Counted from the first letter of the stretch, positions 19,702 through 31,374 are shown. The stretch is 64,000 nt of DNA from Cytobacillus suaedae (GCA_014960805.1 CP063163.1:3249001-3313000), one strand, 5' to 3'. A program made the numbers and translations. The notes: generated from the sequence alone by a model not told the origin.

Positions 19702-20628
19702 ATGATTGAATTGCTATCATTATTTGCAGTTTTTATTGCCATATTTCTTTTCGGTATGACCGTTATGAGAACTGGTTTATATAATTTATCTGGAGATAAA
19801 ATGACCGAATTTCTAGTTACTTTTACGGGAAACCCCTTTAAAGGATTATTGGTGGGGACTGTTATTACAGCGATTATTCAAAGTAGTTCTGCTGTAATGG
19901 TCATTGTTGTTGGTTTGGTTGCAGCAGGATATATGACTTTTAAACAATCGCTTGGAATAATCCTGGGTACTAATATAGGCACAACAATTACAACGGAACT
20001 TATATCGATTCAAATATACGATGCTGTTGTTCCCCTATTAATTATAGGCTTTTTATGTTTACTTTCAAGTAAAAGGCAGCTGTTTAGTATAGGAGCTATA
20101 TTATTTGGTCTAGGGTGTCTATTTGTTGCTATGCAGGGTTTTGGTCATTTATCACGACCTATTTCGCTATTACCTGGTGTTCATGCATTTTTTGAACACA
20201 CAAATGAAAATGGATTATTAGGAATTGGATTAGGTACGATACTTACTGCAATTATTCAATCGAGCACTGCAACAACTGGAATTGTTATGGGGTTCCTAAA
20301 TGAAGAGCTACTTACTCTTCATGCAGGCATAGCTATAGTACTAGGGGCCAATATAGGTACTTGTATTACCGCTTTTCTTGCAAGTGTTGGAGCAAGTCAT
20401 GAAGCAAAATTAACTGCATACGCACATATATGGTTAAATATTTTTGGTGTGCTTTTATTTTTCCCATTTATTAATTATCTCGGTACATTAGCAGCATCTT
20501 TAACTGCGCTTCCCGATATGCAATTAGCACACGTTAGTGTTATTTTTAATATTCTTACCTCAGTTCTAGCACTTCCGTTAGTTGGACTTTTGTCTGGATT
20601 TATTTTGTGGATACATAAAAAAGCATAA
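19702..20628 (+). CDS. yqeW: Na+/phosphate cotransporter family protein (YqeW)
   Basis: A 308-residue membrane protein with about eight hydrophobic segments and the two inverted QSS repeats typical of the Na/Pi-cotransporter II family (AIIQSSSAVMVIVVG near residue 65, AIIQSSTATTGIVMG near 190). It lacks the C-terminal PhoU-like domain of longer relatives. The ATG at 19702 was chosen over GTG 19690 because AGAGG fits its spacing. It lies between rpsU and mtaB, as in B. subtilis. Transport of phosphate is inferred from the family. Confidence 0.9.
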   Translation: MIELLSLFAVFIAIFLFGMTVMRTGLYNLSGDKMTEFLVTFTGNPFKGLLVGTVITAIIQSSSAVMVIVVGLVAAGYMTFKQSLGIILGTNIGTTITTELISIQIYDAVVPLLIIGFLCLLSSKRQLFSIGAILFGLGCLFVAMQGFGHLSRPISLLPGVHAFFEHTNENGLLGIGLGTILTAIIQSSTATTGIVMGFLNEELLTLHAGIAIVLGANIGTCITAFLASVGASHEAKLTAYAHIWLNIFGVLLFFPFINYLGTLAASLTALPDMQLAHVSVIFNILTSVLALPLVGLLSGFILWIHKKA

Positions 20629-20644
20629 TTTTTTGATAAAAAAT

Positions 20645-20682
20645 AAGACCAAGCCTCTTAGCAGGCTTGGTCTTTCATTTTT
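20645..20682. terminator. Bidirectional terminator between yqeW and deoC
   Basis: A perfect 12-bp stem (AAGACCAAGCCT/AGGCTTGGTCTT, 20645-20674) with a T-run on the right and an A-rich flank on the left, so it can act for the convergent genes yqeW and deoC. Confidence 0.9.
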
Positions 20683-21349
20683 AATATTCTGAGGTACTAG
20701 TTAATCCTTTAACAATTTCTACTCCTGCACTGGCACCAATTCGTGTTGCACCAGCTTCAACCATATCTTGAACACCTTTCAAGTCACGAACACCACCAGA
20801 CGCTTTCACCCCAATATCTGGTCCTACTGTTTTTCTCATCAAGGCAATATCCTCCACTGTAGCCCCTCCAGTTGAGAAGCCAGTTGAAGTTTTTACAAAG
20901 TCAGTCCCAGCTTTGACAGCTAATTGACATGCTCTAACTTTCTCTTCCTCTGTTAAAAGACTCGTCTCAATGATTACTTTTGTGAGAGCTTTCCCCTTAG
21001 CAGCTTCAACAACAGCACGGATATCACGTTCAACAAGGTCGTCATTTTTGTCCTTTAATGCACCAATATTTATGACCATGTCAACTTCGGTTGCACCATT
21101 CTCAATTGCATTTGTCGTTTCAAACGCTTTCGTTTCAGGAGTATTTGCTCCTAACGGGAATCCAATAACTGTACAAATCTTTACTTCAGTTCCAGCTAAT
21201 TGCTCAGCAGCTGTTTTCACCCAAGTTGGATTTACACAAACAGAGGCAAAAACATATTCTTTTGCTTCTGAACATAATTTCAGGATTTGTTCCTCCGTTG
21301 TGTCAGCTTTAAGTGCGGTATGATCAATCAATTTTGCAATGTTATCCAT
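20681..21349 (-). CDS. deoC: Deoxyribose-phosphate aldolase
   Basis: A 222-residue class I aldolase that splits 2-deoxyribose 5-phosphate into glyceraldehyde 3-phosphate and acetaldehyde in deoxynucleoside catabolism. The Schiff-base lysine lies in DFVKTSTGF and the second lysine in GVKASGGVR. The start is ATG 21347-21349 ([14 protein letters not shown]); AAAGGAG lies 11 bases upstream, somewhat far. No other deo genes adjoin it. It is absent from this place in the B. subtilis order as I recall it. Confidence 0.95.
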   Translation of the reverse strand: MDNIAKLIDHTALKADTTEEQILKLCSEAKEYVFASVCVNPTWVKTAAEQLAGTEVKICTVIGFPLGANTPETKAFETTNAIENGATEVDMVINIGALKDKNDDLVERDIRAVVEAAKGKALTKVIIETSLLTEEEKVRACQLAVKAGTDFVKTSTGFSTGGATVEDIALMRKTVGPDIGVKASGGVRDLKGVQDMVEAGATRIGASAGVEIVKGLTSTSEY

Positions 21350-21486
21350 ATGTATCACTACTCCTTTACAACTTAGTTGTACGTACCTCTTTTTATAATA
21401 GCATTTCAGATTATAAAACACGAGAATAATCTTAGTATAAACAATAAAAAAATTTTAAACTTAAAAATATTAGGTAGTTATTACTA

Positions 21487-21711
21487 ATAAGGGAATCTGA
21501 GTCCGTTTAGGTACCACAGATCAGATATAGCGGACACAGATTCCCTTATCTTTCAAAATTGCTTTATATAAGGAAGATCCGGACTCAGAATCAGTTAATG
21601 TCTATTTTATTAACAATTATAAAGTACTTTTTGATTAATAACGGCTTCTGAGTCCACTTAGACATAAAAAAACGTTGTTTTTTACTAAATAAGGGAATCT
21701 GAGTCCACCTA
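21487..21711. repeat. Cluster of five short direct and inverted repeats around TCTGAGTCC
   Basis: Two direct copies of ATAAGGGAATCTGAGTCC occur at 21487-21504 and 21689-21706. An inverted copy CGGACACAGATTCCCTTAT lies at 21531-21549, matching the first with one mismatch. An inverted partial copy GGACTCAGAATC lies at 21581-21592, and a direct partial copy GGCTTCTGAGTCCACTTA at 21643-21660. The whole stretch between the deoC 5' end and the mtaB terminator has no open frame. The first and second copies could form a 19-bp stem. Confidence 0.85.
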
Positions 21712-21748
21712 AGCAACTCTTGAATTGAAGATCGATAGTTCCATAAAA

Positions 21749-21775
21749 TAAAAAACCCAGCGTATTCACTGGGCT
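21749..21775 (-). terminator. Terminator of the dnaJ-prmA-rsmE-mtaB unit
   Basis: Stem CCCAGTG/CGCTGGG (one G-T pair) with a four-base loop and a T-run leftward, directly after the mtaB stop. Confidence 0.82.
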
Positions 21776-23148
21776 TAAGAACTCAATTTTACAGATTCGA
21801 AGGTTTTTACTAGATCATCTTCGACTACTTTTACAAATTGTCCTTCGTTATAAGGGTAACCTGCCTTAGTAATCTTAATTTTTACTAATTTACCAATCAT
21901 GTCTTCTGAGGCAGGGAATTTTACTTTTAAGTAATTATCCGTATACCCCATATAAAGACCTGTACTTCCTTCTTCTTTAAAATCTTCTTCTGGAATAACC
22001 TCTAATACTTCGTTCTCGAACTGTGAAGCGTATTCTTTAGCTAATTGGTCAGATAATGCAATTAAGCGATGAACTCTTTCATTCTTTATCTCTTCATCAA
22101 CTTGATCGTCCATGCGGGCAGCAGGTGTTCCAGTACGTTTAGAGTATGGAAATACGTGAAGCTCAGAGAATTTATGTTCTTTAATAAAATTGTATGTTTC
22201 CATAAATTCATCTTCCGTCTCTCCAGGAAAACCCACAATCACATCCGAAGTAATTGCTAAACCAGGTAATGCTTCTTTTAGCCTAGTTAAGCGGTCAGCA
22301 AAGTGCTCCATTGTATACTTACGTCTCATTCTCTTCAGAACCGTGTCAGAGCCCGACTGAAGCGGAATGTGTAAGTGACGGACAACTTTATCGGATTTAT
22401 CAAGTACTTCAATAACCTCGTCCGTAATTTGGCTAGCTTCAATAGATGAGATACGGATACGTTTTAATCCTACGACTTTTTCATCTAAATCTTGAAGAAG
22501 TTTAGCAAGGTTATAGTCTTTCATATCCTCCCCATAACCACCTGTGTGGATTCCCGTAAGGACAATCTCCTTATACCCAGCATTTACAAGTGATTGAGCT
22601 TGAGTAATAACCTCTTTTGGATCGCGAGAACGCATGAGTCCACGTGCCCAAGGAATGATACAGAAGGTACAGAAGTTATTACAGCCCTCTTGTATTTTTA
22701 AAGACGCACGTGTTCTGTCTGTGAATGATGGAACATCTAATTCCTCATATACACGTGCCTTCATAATATTACCGACGCCGTTTATCGGTTGTCTTTCGTT
22801 TTTATATTGGTCAATATAGTCCAGCATTTTAACTCGATCCTGTGTACCTACCACGATGTCTACTCCAGGAATAGCCATAATTTCTGCAGGTGATGTTTGA
22901 GCATAACAACCCGTTACACAAATAACCCCGTCAGGATTTTTACGAATCGCACGTCGTATTACTTGTCGACTTTTCTTATCCCCAGTATTCGTTACCGTAC
23001 ACGTATTTATCACATAAACATCGGCAATTCCTTCAAATTCCATACGGTCATAGCCTTGTTCTTTAAAAAGCTGCCAAATTGCCTCTGTCTCATAATGATT
23101 TACTTTACAACCTAATGTATGAAATGCTACTGTTGGCATCCTTTTCAC
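21775..23148 (-). CDS. mtaB: tRNA threonylcarbamoyladenosine methylthiotransferase MtaB
   Basis: A 457-residue radical SAM enzyme that converts t6A37 of tRNAs reading ANN codons to ms2t6A37. The N-terminal UPF0004 domain has its three cluster cysteines (GCKVN, NTCTVTN, GCYAQ). The radical SAM core carries CNNFCTFC (near residue 155), and a C-terminal TRAM domain follows. Its start overlaps the rsmE stop by 4 bp. It is the last gene of the heat-shock-associated series. Confidence 0.95.
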   Translation of the reverse strand: MKRMPTVAFHTLGCKVNHYETEAIWQLFKEQGYDRMEFEGIADVYVINTCTVTNTGDKKSRQVIRRAIRKNPDGVICVTGCYAQTSPAEIMAIPGVDIVVGTQDRVKMLDYIDQYKNERQPINGVGNIMKARVYEELDVPSFTDRTRASLKIQEGCNNFCTFCIIPWARGLMRSRDPKEVITQAQSLVNAGYKEIVLTGIHTGGYGEDMKDYNLAKLLQDLDEKVVGLKRIRISSIEASQITDEVIEVLDKSDKVVRHLHIPLQSGSDTVLKRMRRKYTMEHFADRLTRLKEALPGLAITSDVIVGFPGETEDEFMETYNFIKEHKFSELHVFPYSKRTGTPAARMDDQVDEEIKNERVHRLIALSDQLAKEYASQFENEVLEVIPEEDFKEEGSTGLYMGYTDNYLKVKFPASEDMIGKLVKIKITKAGYPYNEGQFVKVVEDDLVKTFESVKLSS

Positions 23149-23891
23149 CTCGCTAATTCAAAATAATACGAAACAGCAGATAACAAGTACAGCGGTGCTG
23201 TTTCTGCTCTCAAAATTCTTGGTCCAAAACTACACGAAACAAAACCAGCATCTCTAAGAGAGTCAACTTCCTTCTCAGACAATCCACCTTCTGGACCAAC
23301 CACAACTAAAAGAGAATCTCCGGGTTTCATTTGTTCTAAGGTTGAAGCTAAGTTAGATTTTTCACCACTCTTAGCATCTTCCTCATAAGCAATTAATTTA
23401 TAATGATAACTCTCACCTAATGAAAGTAATTGTTTAAATGTAAGAGGGGCTTGTACCGTTGGGATTTTTGTACGATGAGATTGTTCTGCTGCTTCTTTTG
23501 CAATCTTTTCCCATCTTTCAACCTTTTTACTGCCTTTTTTCTCATCCCATTTTACAATTGAACGAGCCGCAATAAAAGGGACAAACTCACTTGCACCTAG
23601 TTCAGTCCCTTTTTGGATAACATATTCAAGTTTGTCCCCTTTAGGCAACCCACTCACAATGATTACATTTATCGGTAATTCTACATGGTCCACAATCCAT
23701 TCTACAACATTGGCTAATACGTATTCATTGGTAATTTCAGTAATCGTACATCTGCCTGCTTTTCCATTTGGATTGCAGCATATAAGCTGATCACCAATGC
23801 CCATTCGCATAACCCTTGTTATATGGTGAACATCTTCCCCTAGAATTGTTGCTTGATTCTCGTCCATTCTTTCTACAAAATAACGTTGCAC
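23145..23891 (-). CDS. rsmE: 16S rRNA (uracil1498-N3)-methyltransferase RsmE
   Basis: A 248-residue SPOUT methyltransferase that methylates U1498 of 16S rRNA. The knotted SAM-binding region LLVVVGPEGGLSEKEVDSLRDAGF and the C-terminal LGPRILRAETA-like signature (here FGPRILRAETAPLYLLSAVSYYFE) are intact. It follows prmA and precedes mtaB, the conserved order in Bacillus. Confidence 0.95.
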   Translation of the reverse strand: MQRYFVERMDENQATILGEDVHHITRVMRMGIGDQLICCNPNGKAGRCTITEITNEYVLANVVEWIVDHVELPINVIIVSGLPKGDKLEYVIQKGTELGASEFVPFIAARSIVKWDEKKGSKKVERWEKIAKEAAEQSHRTKIPTVQAPLTFKQLLSLGESYHYKLIAYEEDAKSGEKSNLASTLEQMKPGDSLLVVVGPEGGLSEKEVDSLRDAGFVSCSFGPRILRAETAPLYLLSAVSYYFELAR

Positions 23892-23946
23892 GGATTGACA
23901 CCATCCATTCTATACATAAAGGTTATTTAGTCAACATTTAATAGCC

Positions 23947-24885
23947 TTAATTTTTTCTAGCAATAAATGCAACCCAGTCTTCCATTACAACAGTCTCTTC
24001 AATTGCAAAACCTGCTGCCAATAAGCCTTCTTTTACCTCTTCTTTTTTAGTTGTAATAATTCCTGATGTGATAAAGAGGCCACCTTTTTTCAAGATCTTA
24101 TTTGCATCCTCTGTAAATAATAAAATGATTTCTGCTAAAATATTGGCTACCACAACATCGACAGGACCCTCTATATTGTTTAACAGGTTATTTTGAGAAA
24201 CGGATACGATATCATCTACCTTATTAAGCTTAACATTCTCAAGTGCACTTTCCACGGCAACTGAATCTAAATCAAGTGCTTTGATTTCTTTTGCACCCAG
24301 CATTGCTGCCGCAATACTTAGTACGCCTGAACCTGTTCCAACATCGATTACTGAGTCTCCTGCTTGTACCGTTCTTTCCAATGCTTGTATACATAGTACA
24401 GTCGTCGGATGAGTTCCTGTTCCAAACGCCATCCCAGGGTCTAGTTCGATTATTAATTCGTCCGTACTAACAGGCTCATAATCTTCCCATGTTGGTACTA
24501 TCGTAAATCTTTCAGAGATTTTTACGGGATGGTAATACTTTTTCCAAGCAGTAGCCCAATCTTCTTCATTGACTTCAATTAATGAAATTTTATTATGGCC
24601 TATATCGATACCAAACAATAATAAACCATTAATGGCTTCTTTTATTTCTTCAACGGTTTCAGATAAAAAGCTATTTACAGGTAAATAGGCCTTAACGATA
24701 ACACCCTCTTCTGGGTAATCGTCAGGGTTGAGTTGGTAGATTTCACCAAAGACTTGTTCGCGTTCTTTGGTTAAGTCGAAAGGATCTTCAATTACTACTC
24801 CACTAGCTCCAGCTTCATGTAAAATATTCGAAATAGGTTCAACAGCCTCCTGTGTAGTATGAATACTAATTTCTGACCATTTCAT
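23947..24885 (-). CDS. prmA: Ribosomal protein L11 methyltransferase
   Basis: A 312-residue SAM-dependent enzyme that trimethylates ribosomal protein L11. The substrate-binding N-terminal domain ([19 protein letters not shown]) is followed by the Rossmann core with [13 protein letters not shown] (motif I, near residue 180) and [10 protein letters not shown] (motif IV). The start at ATG 24883-24885 was chosen because GGAG lies nine bases upstream; a TTG 15 bases earlier overlaps it. It is co-transcribed with dnaJ, 29 bp upstream. Confidence 0.95.
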   Translation of the reverse strand: MKWSEISIHTTQEAVEPISNILHEAGASGVVIEDPFDLTKEREQVFGEIYQLNPDDYPEEGVIVKAYLPVNSFLSETVEEIKEAINGLLLFGIDIGHNKISLIEVNEEDWATAWKKYYHPVKISERFTIVPTWEDYEPVSTDELIIELDPGMAFGTGTHPTTVLCIQALERTVQAGDSVIDVGTGSGVLSIAAAMLGAKEIKALDLDSVAVESALENVKLNKVDDIVSVSQNNLLNNIEGPVDVVVANILAEIILLFTEDANKILKKGGLFITSGIITTKKEEVKEGLLAAGFAIEETVVMEDWVAFIARKN

Positions 24886-24914
24886 GTCTACCAACTCCAA
24901 TTTTAAATTAAGAT

Positions 24915-26042
24915 TTATTCACCTTTAAAAGCTCTTTTTACTTTTGCGAAGAAGCTGTCATGCTGCTCGTCAGGTGCCTCATGACCACTTAGGTCTGAAA
25001 ACTCACGTAATAATTGTTTTTGTTTCTCAGTTAATTTAGTAGGAGTAATTACACGTATTTGAATATGTTGATCTCCTTGGCCATATCCTCTTACATTTTG
25101 TACACCTTTACCACGCAGACGGAATTTAGTGCCAGTTTGTGTTCCAGCAGGAATCTTAAGCTTTACCTTCCCATGAAGGGTTGGTACTTCAACCTCATCC
25201 CCTAGAGCAGCTTGTGCAAAGGTTAATGGCATTTCACAGTAAATATCATCGCCGTCTCTTTCGAAGAACTCATGTCCTCTTACCTGGAACACAACGTAAA
25301 GGTCACCTGGAGGTCCACCATTTACCCCTGGCTCTCCTTGACCTGCGACACGTAATTGTTGACCATCATCAACCCCTGCAGGTATCTTAATGTGTATCTT
25401 CTTACGTTTCTTCACTTTACCTGAGCCGCCACAAGTTGAACATTTATGCGGTATTGATTTGCCAGTACCGTTACAGTGGTTACATACACGTCTATTTACA
25501 ATTCGACCAAATGGTGTGTTTTGCTCTACATTAAGTTGACCCGACCCATTACAATGTGAGCATGTACTTGCCTTTGTACCAGGTTTTGCACCTGAACCGT
25601 CACACGTATCACACGTTTCTTCTCTTGGAATTTCAATGTCGGTTTCTTTACCAAAAACCGCATCCTCGAATTTAAGTGTCATTGTATATTGTAAGTCAGC
25701 ACCTTGTCTTGGTGCATTCGGGTCACGTCGTCTACCTCCGCCACCAAAGATTGAGCTAAAGATATCTTCGAAACCAAAGCCACCACCGAAATCTCCGCCA
25801 CCAAAGCCGCCAAACCCTTGGTTCGGATCTGTATGACCAAATTGATCATAGTGAGAACGTTTTTGGTCATCACTTAAGACTTCATAAGCCTCTTTAACTT
25901 CTTTAAATTTCTCAGCAGCATCTTCGGCTTTGTTTATATCAGGATGGTATTGTTTTGATAGTTTTCTATAAGCCTTTTTTATCTCGTCTTTTGAAGCACT
26001 TTTGCTAACCCCAAGTACTTCGTAGTAATCTCGTTTACTCAT
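24915..26042 (-). CDS. dnaJ: Chaperone protein DnaJ
   Basis: A 375-residue type I Hsp40 that delivers unfolded proteins to DnaK and stimulates its ATPase. In order: J domain with HPD (residues 1-70), Gly/Phe-rich linker (about 75-110), zinc domain with four CxxCxGxG repeats (about 147-215) and C-terminal substrate-binding barrels. Unlike the B. subtilis operon, it is separated from dnaK by 460 bp with a terminator, a repeat and a likely promoter. Confidence 0.97.
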   Translation of the reverse strand: MSKRDYYEVLGVSKSASKDEIKKAYRKLSKQYHPDINKAEDAAEKFKEVKEAYEVLSDDQKRSHYDQFGHTDPNQGFGGFGGGDFGGGFGFEDIFSSIFGGGGRRRDPNAPRQGADLQYTMTLKFEDAVFGKETDIEIPREETCDTCDGSGAKPGTKASTCSHCNGSGQLNVEQNTPFGRIVNRRVCNHCNGTGKSIPHKCSTCGGSGKVKKRKKIHIKIPAGVDDGQQLRVAGQGEPGVNGGPPGDLYVVFQVRGHEFFERDGDDIYCEMPLTFAQAALGDEVEVPTLHGKVKLKIPAGTQTGTKFRLRGKGVQNVRGYGQGDQHIQIRVITPTKLTEKQKQLLREFSDLSGHEAPDEQHDSFFAKVKRAFKGE

Positions 26043-26078
26043 TTAAAACCCACTCCCGCTTCCTTTCACATAAAGATT

Positions 26079-26108
26079 ATTCTATCATTTCTCAAAAGTA
26101 AAAGGCAA
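26079..26108 (-). promoter_or_regulatory. Probable sigma-A promoter of dnaJ
   Basis: TTGCCT (-35, complement of 26103-26108), an 18-bp spacer and TAGAAT (-10, complement of 26079-26084). No CIRCE element is visible in the dnaK-dnaJ gap, so dnaJ would escape direct HrcA control from this start. Confidence 0.5.
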
Positions 26109-26193
26109 TATTTTGTATAGTTCCTGAATCTTTTAACTATCGATATAGAAACATAAGTTACTAAAAAAAGACTAGCTGTGGTTTTACAGTGAG

Positions 26194-26342
26194 TTATTCG
26201 CTAAAAGTCACTCGCTTTCCACGGGGCAGTAGCTGAAGGTTATTTTCACTGTCGTGAAAAAACCTGCTCCTCGACGCTAAAGCGTCTGCGGGGTTTCACT
26301 CCACTGCTACTCCAGCAGGAGTCTCGTGACTTTTAGCGAATA
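26194..26342. repeat. Type B palindromic intergenic repeat with near-perfect terminal inverted repeats
   Basis: An element of about 149 bp bounded by TTCGCTAAAAGTCAC (26197-26211) and GTGACTTTTAGCGAA (26326-26340), an exact 15-bp inverted repeat that extends imperfectly outward. Inside are GC-rich palindromic blocks (CTCGCTTTCCACGGGGCAG, ACTCCAGCAGGAGTCTC) that resemble the type A repeats. It lies between the dnaK terminator and the dnaJ promoter. No open frame or transposase is present. Confidence 0.85.
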
Positions 26343-26435
26343 AACGCAATTTTAACACAGTTATAATAAATGGGAACTTTAATTAATACTTAAATTTCAC
26401 ATAATTAATATAGGTTTAAATAGTTGTCTGTCTAC

Positions 26436-26479
26436 CTGAAAAAAGTCAAAGCCAAGGCATGCCTGACTTCGACTTTTTC
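26436..26479 (-). terminator. Strong terminator after dnaK
   Basis: A long stem with arms AAAAAGTCGAAGTCAGGCA and TGCCTTGGCTTTGACTTTTT, then a T-rich tail leftward, 24 bases after the dnaK stop. It should end most hrcA-grpE-dnaK transcripts before dnaJ. Confidence 0.88.
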
Positions 26480-26502
26480 ACTTAATCATGTATTGAAGAA
26501 TT

Positions 26503-28341
<1,839 letters not shown>

Positions 28342-28381
28342 TTACCTCCTATAAAAAAGTTTAATACGTTATGTAAATCTA

Positions 28382-28981
28382 TTATTGGTTAACCTTGACC
28401 ATTGATGGACGAATCACTCGATCCTTCAATTTATAGCCCTTTTGGAATTCTTCAATGACAACTCCAGAGTCATATTCCGAATCCTCAACTTGCATAACTG
28501 CTTGGTGTAATTGTGGATCAAACTGCTGTCCAACAGACTCGATTATTTCTACACCTTCATTTTTTAAAGCTTCTATCAAACCACGGTAAACCATATCCAT
28601 ACCTTGAAGAAGGGTTTTCATCTTATCATCTTCAGCATCTATTTTCATTGCTCTTTCGAAGTTATCGATAGAAGATAACATATCAGAAATCAAGCTTTGT
28701 GCACGATACTTCTGAGCGGCCTCCTGATCTAAACGAACACGACGTTTGAAATTCTCAAAATCAGCCTGCACTCGATATAATTTATTTTCAGATTCTTGAA
28801 CTTGTTGTTCAAGGTCAGCGATTTTTTCATTGGCTTTCGTAAGCTCATCTTTTTCTAAATTCTCTACAACATTTTCACTTGTAGCTTCAGTTGACTCCAT
28901 AGTAGTCTCCTCATTTGTATTCATTTCTTCTTGGTTTGTTACTTCTTCTTTAATTGTATTTTCGTTAGCCAATTCTTTCAC
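28382..28981 (-). CDS. grpE: Nucleotide exchange factor GrpE
   Basis: A 199-residue co-chaperone that releases ADP from DnaK. A long acidic N-terminal part (residues 1-50, rich in Glu and Thr) leads into the dimerising coiled coil (about 50-115). The C-terminal beta domain ends in the signature [12 protein letters not shown]. It lies between hrcA and dnaK under CIRCE control. Confidence 0.96.
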   Translation of the reverse strand: MKELANENTIKEEVTNQEEMNTNEETTMESTEATSENVVENLEKDELTKANEKIADLEQQVQESENKLYRVQADFENFKRRVRLDQEAAQKYRAQSLISDMLSSIDNFERAMKIDAEDDKMKTLLQGMDMVYRGLIEALKNEGVEIIESVGQQFDPQLHQAVMQVEDSEYDSGVVIEEFQKGYKLKDRVIRPSMVKVNQ

Positions 28982-29081
28982 CTCCCTTAAAGGTCTTAAC
29001 AGGTTTTATAGTGATGTCCATATTAGTAGATTATGTAGTTGTGAGGGAGAGTGTCCTACTCCCTTACAAATATAGCCACTG

Positions 29082-30113
29082 TTATTCATTTTGATACAGT
29101 TTTGTTAAGACATTTGACAGATCTGTACTCAATAGACTCAGCAAGCTTACAACACGTGAATACTCCATACGTGTTGGGCCAAGAATGGCAATTGAACCTA
29201 GTTGTTCAGTTCCAACAGTGTAGGTTGCAGTAATTAAACTACAGTTCTCCATTGCACTAACTCTGTTCTCTCTGCCAATTTTTATACTAATACCCGTTTG
29301 ATTAGTTCGTAAAAGCTCATAAAACTCTTTTTCCTGTTCAATCATCGTTAATAAAGATCGTATCTTTTTAATGTCATTGAATTCAGGCTGACTTAACATA
29401 TTTGTTTTGCCACCAAAATAGACTCTCTCAGATGATTGTAGATTAAATGTACCTGTTAACACATTCAATAAGCTGTCATAGTTATTAATGTGAGATTTGA
29501 GTATTGTGGCTACCTCTTTGTAAATTTTATCGTTTAATTCGATGAGAGGTACACCAGTAAGACGCTCATTTAGAATGTTAACCATTTTTTCAATTTCACT
29601 AGGATCAATCGAACCTGGGAATGTGATGGTACGATTTTCTACATGACCTGTGTCTGTAACGATGATTGCCACTGCGGTATCCCGATTAATAGGAATGATT
29701 TGCAGTTTTTTCACGCGATTCTCATTCACTTCTGGGCCAAGAACAATCGAAGTATAGCTTGTTAAGTCTGATAAAATTTGAGCAGACTTCTGTACCACTT
29801 TTTCCAGCTCATAAATTCGTTCAGCAAAAATCGATTTTATTTCTTCTTTATCTTGTTTTGATACACTTTGTGGTGACAGTAGATGATCTACATAATATCG
29901 GTAACCCTTCTCTGAAGGTACCCTTCCAGATGAACTATGAGTTTTCTCAATAAATCCTAAATCTTCTAGGTCTGCCATTTCATTACGAATTGTCGCAGAG
30001 CTAAAAGAAATGCCGTCTTTTTTCGACAATGATCTTGAACCTACTGGTTGGGCAGATTGTATAAAATCATCTATTATCACCTGAAGGATTAATAGCTGAC
30101 GATCTGTTAACAA
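29082..30113 (-). CDS. hrcA: Heat-inducible transcription repressor HrcA
   Basis: A 343-residue repressor that binds CIRCE and controls the class I heat-shock genes. The N-terminal winged helix reads [26 protein letters not shown], with the following GAF-like dimerisation region. The start is TTG (complement of 30111-30113), with AGAGGTGAT at proper spacing; the nearby ATG at 30118-30120 is in another frame. It heads the hrcA-grpE-dnaK operon. Confidence 0.96.
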   Translation of the reverse strand: MLTDRQLLILQVIIDDFIQSAQPVGSRSLSKKDGISFSSATIRNEMADLEDLGFIEKTHSSSGRVPSEKGYRYYVDHLLSPQSVSKQDKEEIKSIFAERIYELEKVVQKSAQILSDLTSYTSIVLGPEVNENRVKKLQIIPINRDTAVAIIVTDTGHVENRTITFPGSIDPSEIEKMVNILNERLTGVPLIELNDKIYKEVATILKSHINNYDSLLNVLTGTFNLQSSERVYFGGKTNMLSQPEFNDIKKIRSLLTMIEQEKEFYELLRTNQTGISIKIGRENRVSAMENCSLITATYTVGTEQLGSIAILGPTRMEYSRVVSLLSLLSTDLSNVLTKLYQNE

Positions 30114-30128
30114 GGAACATCACCTCTG

Positions 30129-30155
30129 TTAGCACTCAATACGTGTGAGTGCTAA
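30129..30155 (-). promoter_or_regulatory. CIRCE operator
   Basis: An exact TTAGCACTC-N9-GAGTGCTAA inverted repeat between the promoter and the hrcA start. This is the consensus HrcA-binding site, so the operon represses itself until heat or misfolded protein sequesters GroEL-assisted HrcA. Confidence 0.97.
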
Positions 30156-30165
30156 TTCTAATAAT

Positions 30166-30194
30166 AAGTTACCAAATACATACCTCGATGTCAA
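30166..30194 (-). promoter_or_regulatory. Sigma-A promoter of the hrcA operon
   Basis: A perfect TTGACA (-35, complement of 30189-30194) with a 17-bp spacer and TAACTT (-10, complement of 30166-30171). The start of transcription would fall at the edge of CIRCE. The -35 lies next to the hemW stop codon. Confidence 0.68.
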
Positions 30195-30197
30195 CGA

Positions 30198-31340
30198 TTA
30201 GATTACACCGATAAAGGCTTGAAATACTTCATTTCCGAGTAGCTTTCCAGTTCTCGTTAAACGGAGCATTTCTTCTGTTTCTTCTAGCAATCCTTTTTCT
30301 TTTTGTTCCGATATTTGACGTCCGAAAACAGTATGGATACATTTATCATATCTATTTTCAAACTTACTTTTTGATATACCCGCTGTTTTTCTTAACCCAA
30401 GAAACAACTCTTCTTCCATCTTTTCACTAATGCTAACTTTATGGGATTCAACATATGGAAAACCTGAATCCTCAACAAGAGACATGTATTTTTTTAATGG
30501 TCCAGCATTTGCGACTCTTTGTCCATCGATATAACTATGAGCTCCAGCACCTATCCCATAATACTCGTCATTATTCCAGTAGGTAAGATTATGCTGGCTC
30601 TCAAACCCTTTTTTTGAGAAGTTACTAATTTCATATTGAGCGTAATCGTGTTTTTCCATCTCATCCATTAATAACTCATACATTTCAGCCTCGTTCTCTT
30701 GGCTAGGTAGTGTTAACCGTCCTTTTTGCATCAAGTTATAAAATACTGTTTTCGGTTCAATAATTAGTGAATAAGCAGAAAAATGATTCACCTCTAACCC
30801 AAAGGCTATTTCGAGTGTTTGATGGAAACTTTCAATTGATTGCCCTGGCAATGCATAAATTAAATCCAGACTAATATTCTTAAACCCAACATCTTTTGCT
30901 AAATCGATTGAACGAAACACATCTTCTTGTCGGTGGGTTCTCCCTATCTTCTTCAATAGTTCGTCATCAAAGGTTTGTACTCCAAAACTAAGTCTATTAA
31001 CACCAAAATCCTTTAGTAGTTGAAGCTTTTCCTTCGATAAATCTCCTGGGTTTGCTTCAAATGTATATTCAATTGCATCATTTACAGGTTTTAGATGCGT
31101 ATGGATGCTTTTTAAAAATAGTTCCATTTGATTCATATCTAGAACAGTGGGTGTTCCGCCACCTACAAAGATTGTATTCAATCCGGTTGTAGGATGAGTT
31201 TCTAGAGTATTTTTCATTTCTATTGCCATTGATTGAAGGTACTCTTCGACAGGTTGGCCCTTTAGAAATACCTTATTAAAATCACAATAATGACAAATTT
31301 GTTCGCAAAACGGAATGTGTAAATAGGCTGCTTGTGCCAC
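30198..31340 (-). CDS. hemW: Radical SAM heme chaperone HemW
   Basis: A 380-residue protein formerly annotated as oxygen-independent coproporphyrinogen oxidase. HemW binds heme and an iron-sulfur cluster; the fourth cluster-region residue pattern CEQICHYCDF (C-x3-C-x2-C) is intact, followed by FVGGGTPT and NRLSFGVQTF. The shorter N-terminus distinguishes it from true HemN. The start is GTG with a weak AGAAGTGAT site. It lies between lepA and hrcA, as in B. subtilis. Confidence 0.92.
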   Translation of the reverse strand: MAQAAYLHIPFCEQICHYCDFNKVFLKGQPVEEYLQSMAIEMKNTLETHPTTGLNTIFVGGGTPTVLDMNQMELFLKSIHTHLKPVNDAIEYTFEANPGDLSKEKLQLLKDFGVNRLSFGVQTFDDELLKKIGRTHRQEDVFRSIDLAKDVGFKNISLDLIYALPGQSIESFHQTLEIAFGLEVNHFSAYSLIIEPKTVFYNLMQKGRLTLPSQENEAEMYELLMDEMEKHDYAQYEISNFSKKGFESQHNLTYWNNDEYYGIGAGAHSYIDGQRVANAGPLKKYMSLVEDSGFPYVESHKVSISEKMEEELFLGLRKTAGISKSKFENRYDKCIHTVFGRQISEQKEKGLLEETEEMLRLTRTGKLLGNEVFQAFIGVI

Positions 31341-31374
31341 AATATCACTTCTTTCTATTACCCTATTAGAGGTT

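Noticed and set aside
30198-31340. Annotation as coproporphyrinogen III oxidase HemN
   Set aside because: The protein is the short hemW type beside lepA and hrcA; true HemN has a longer N-terminus and enzymatic residues not seen here.
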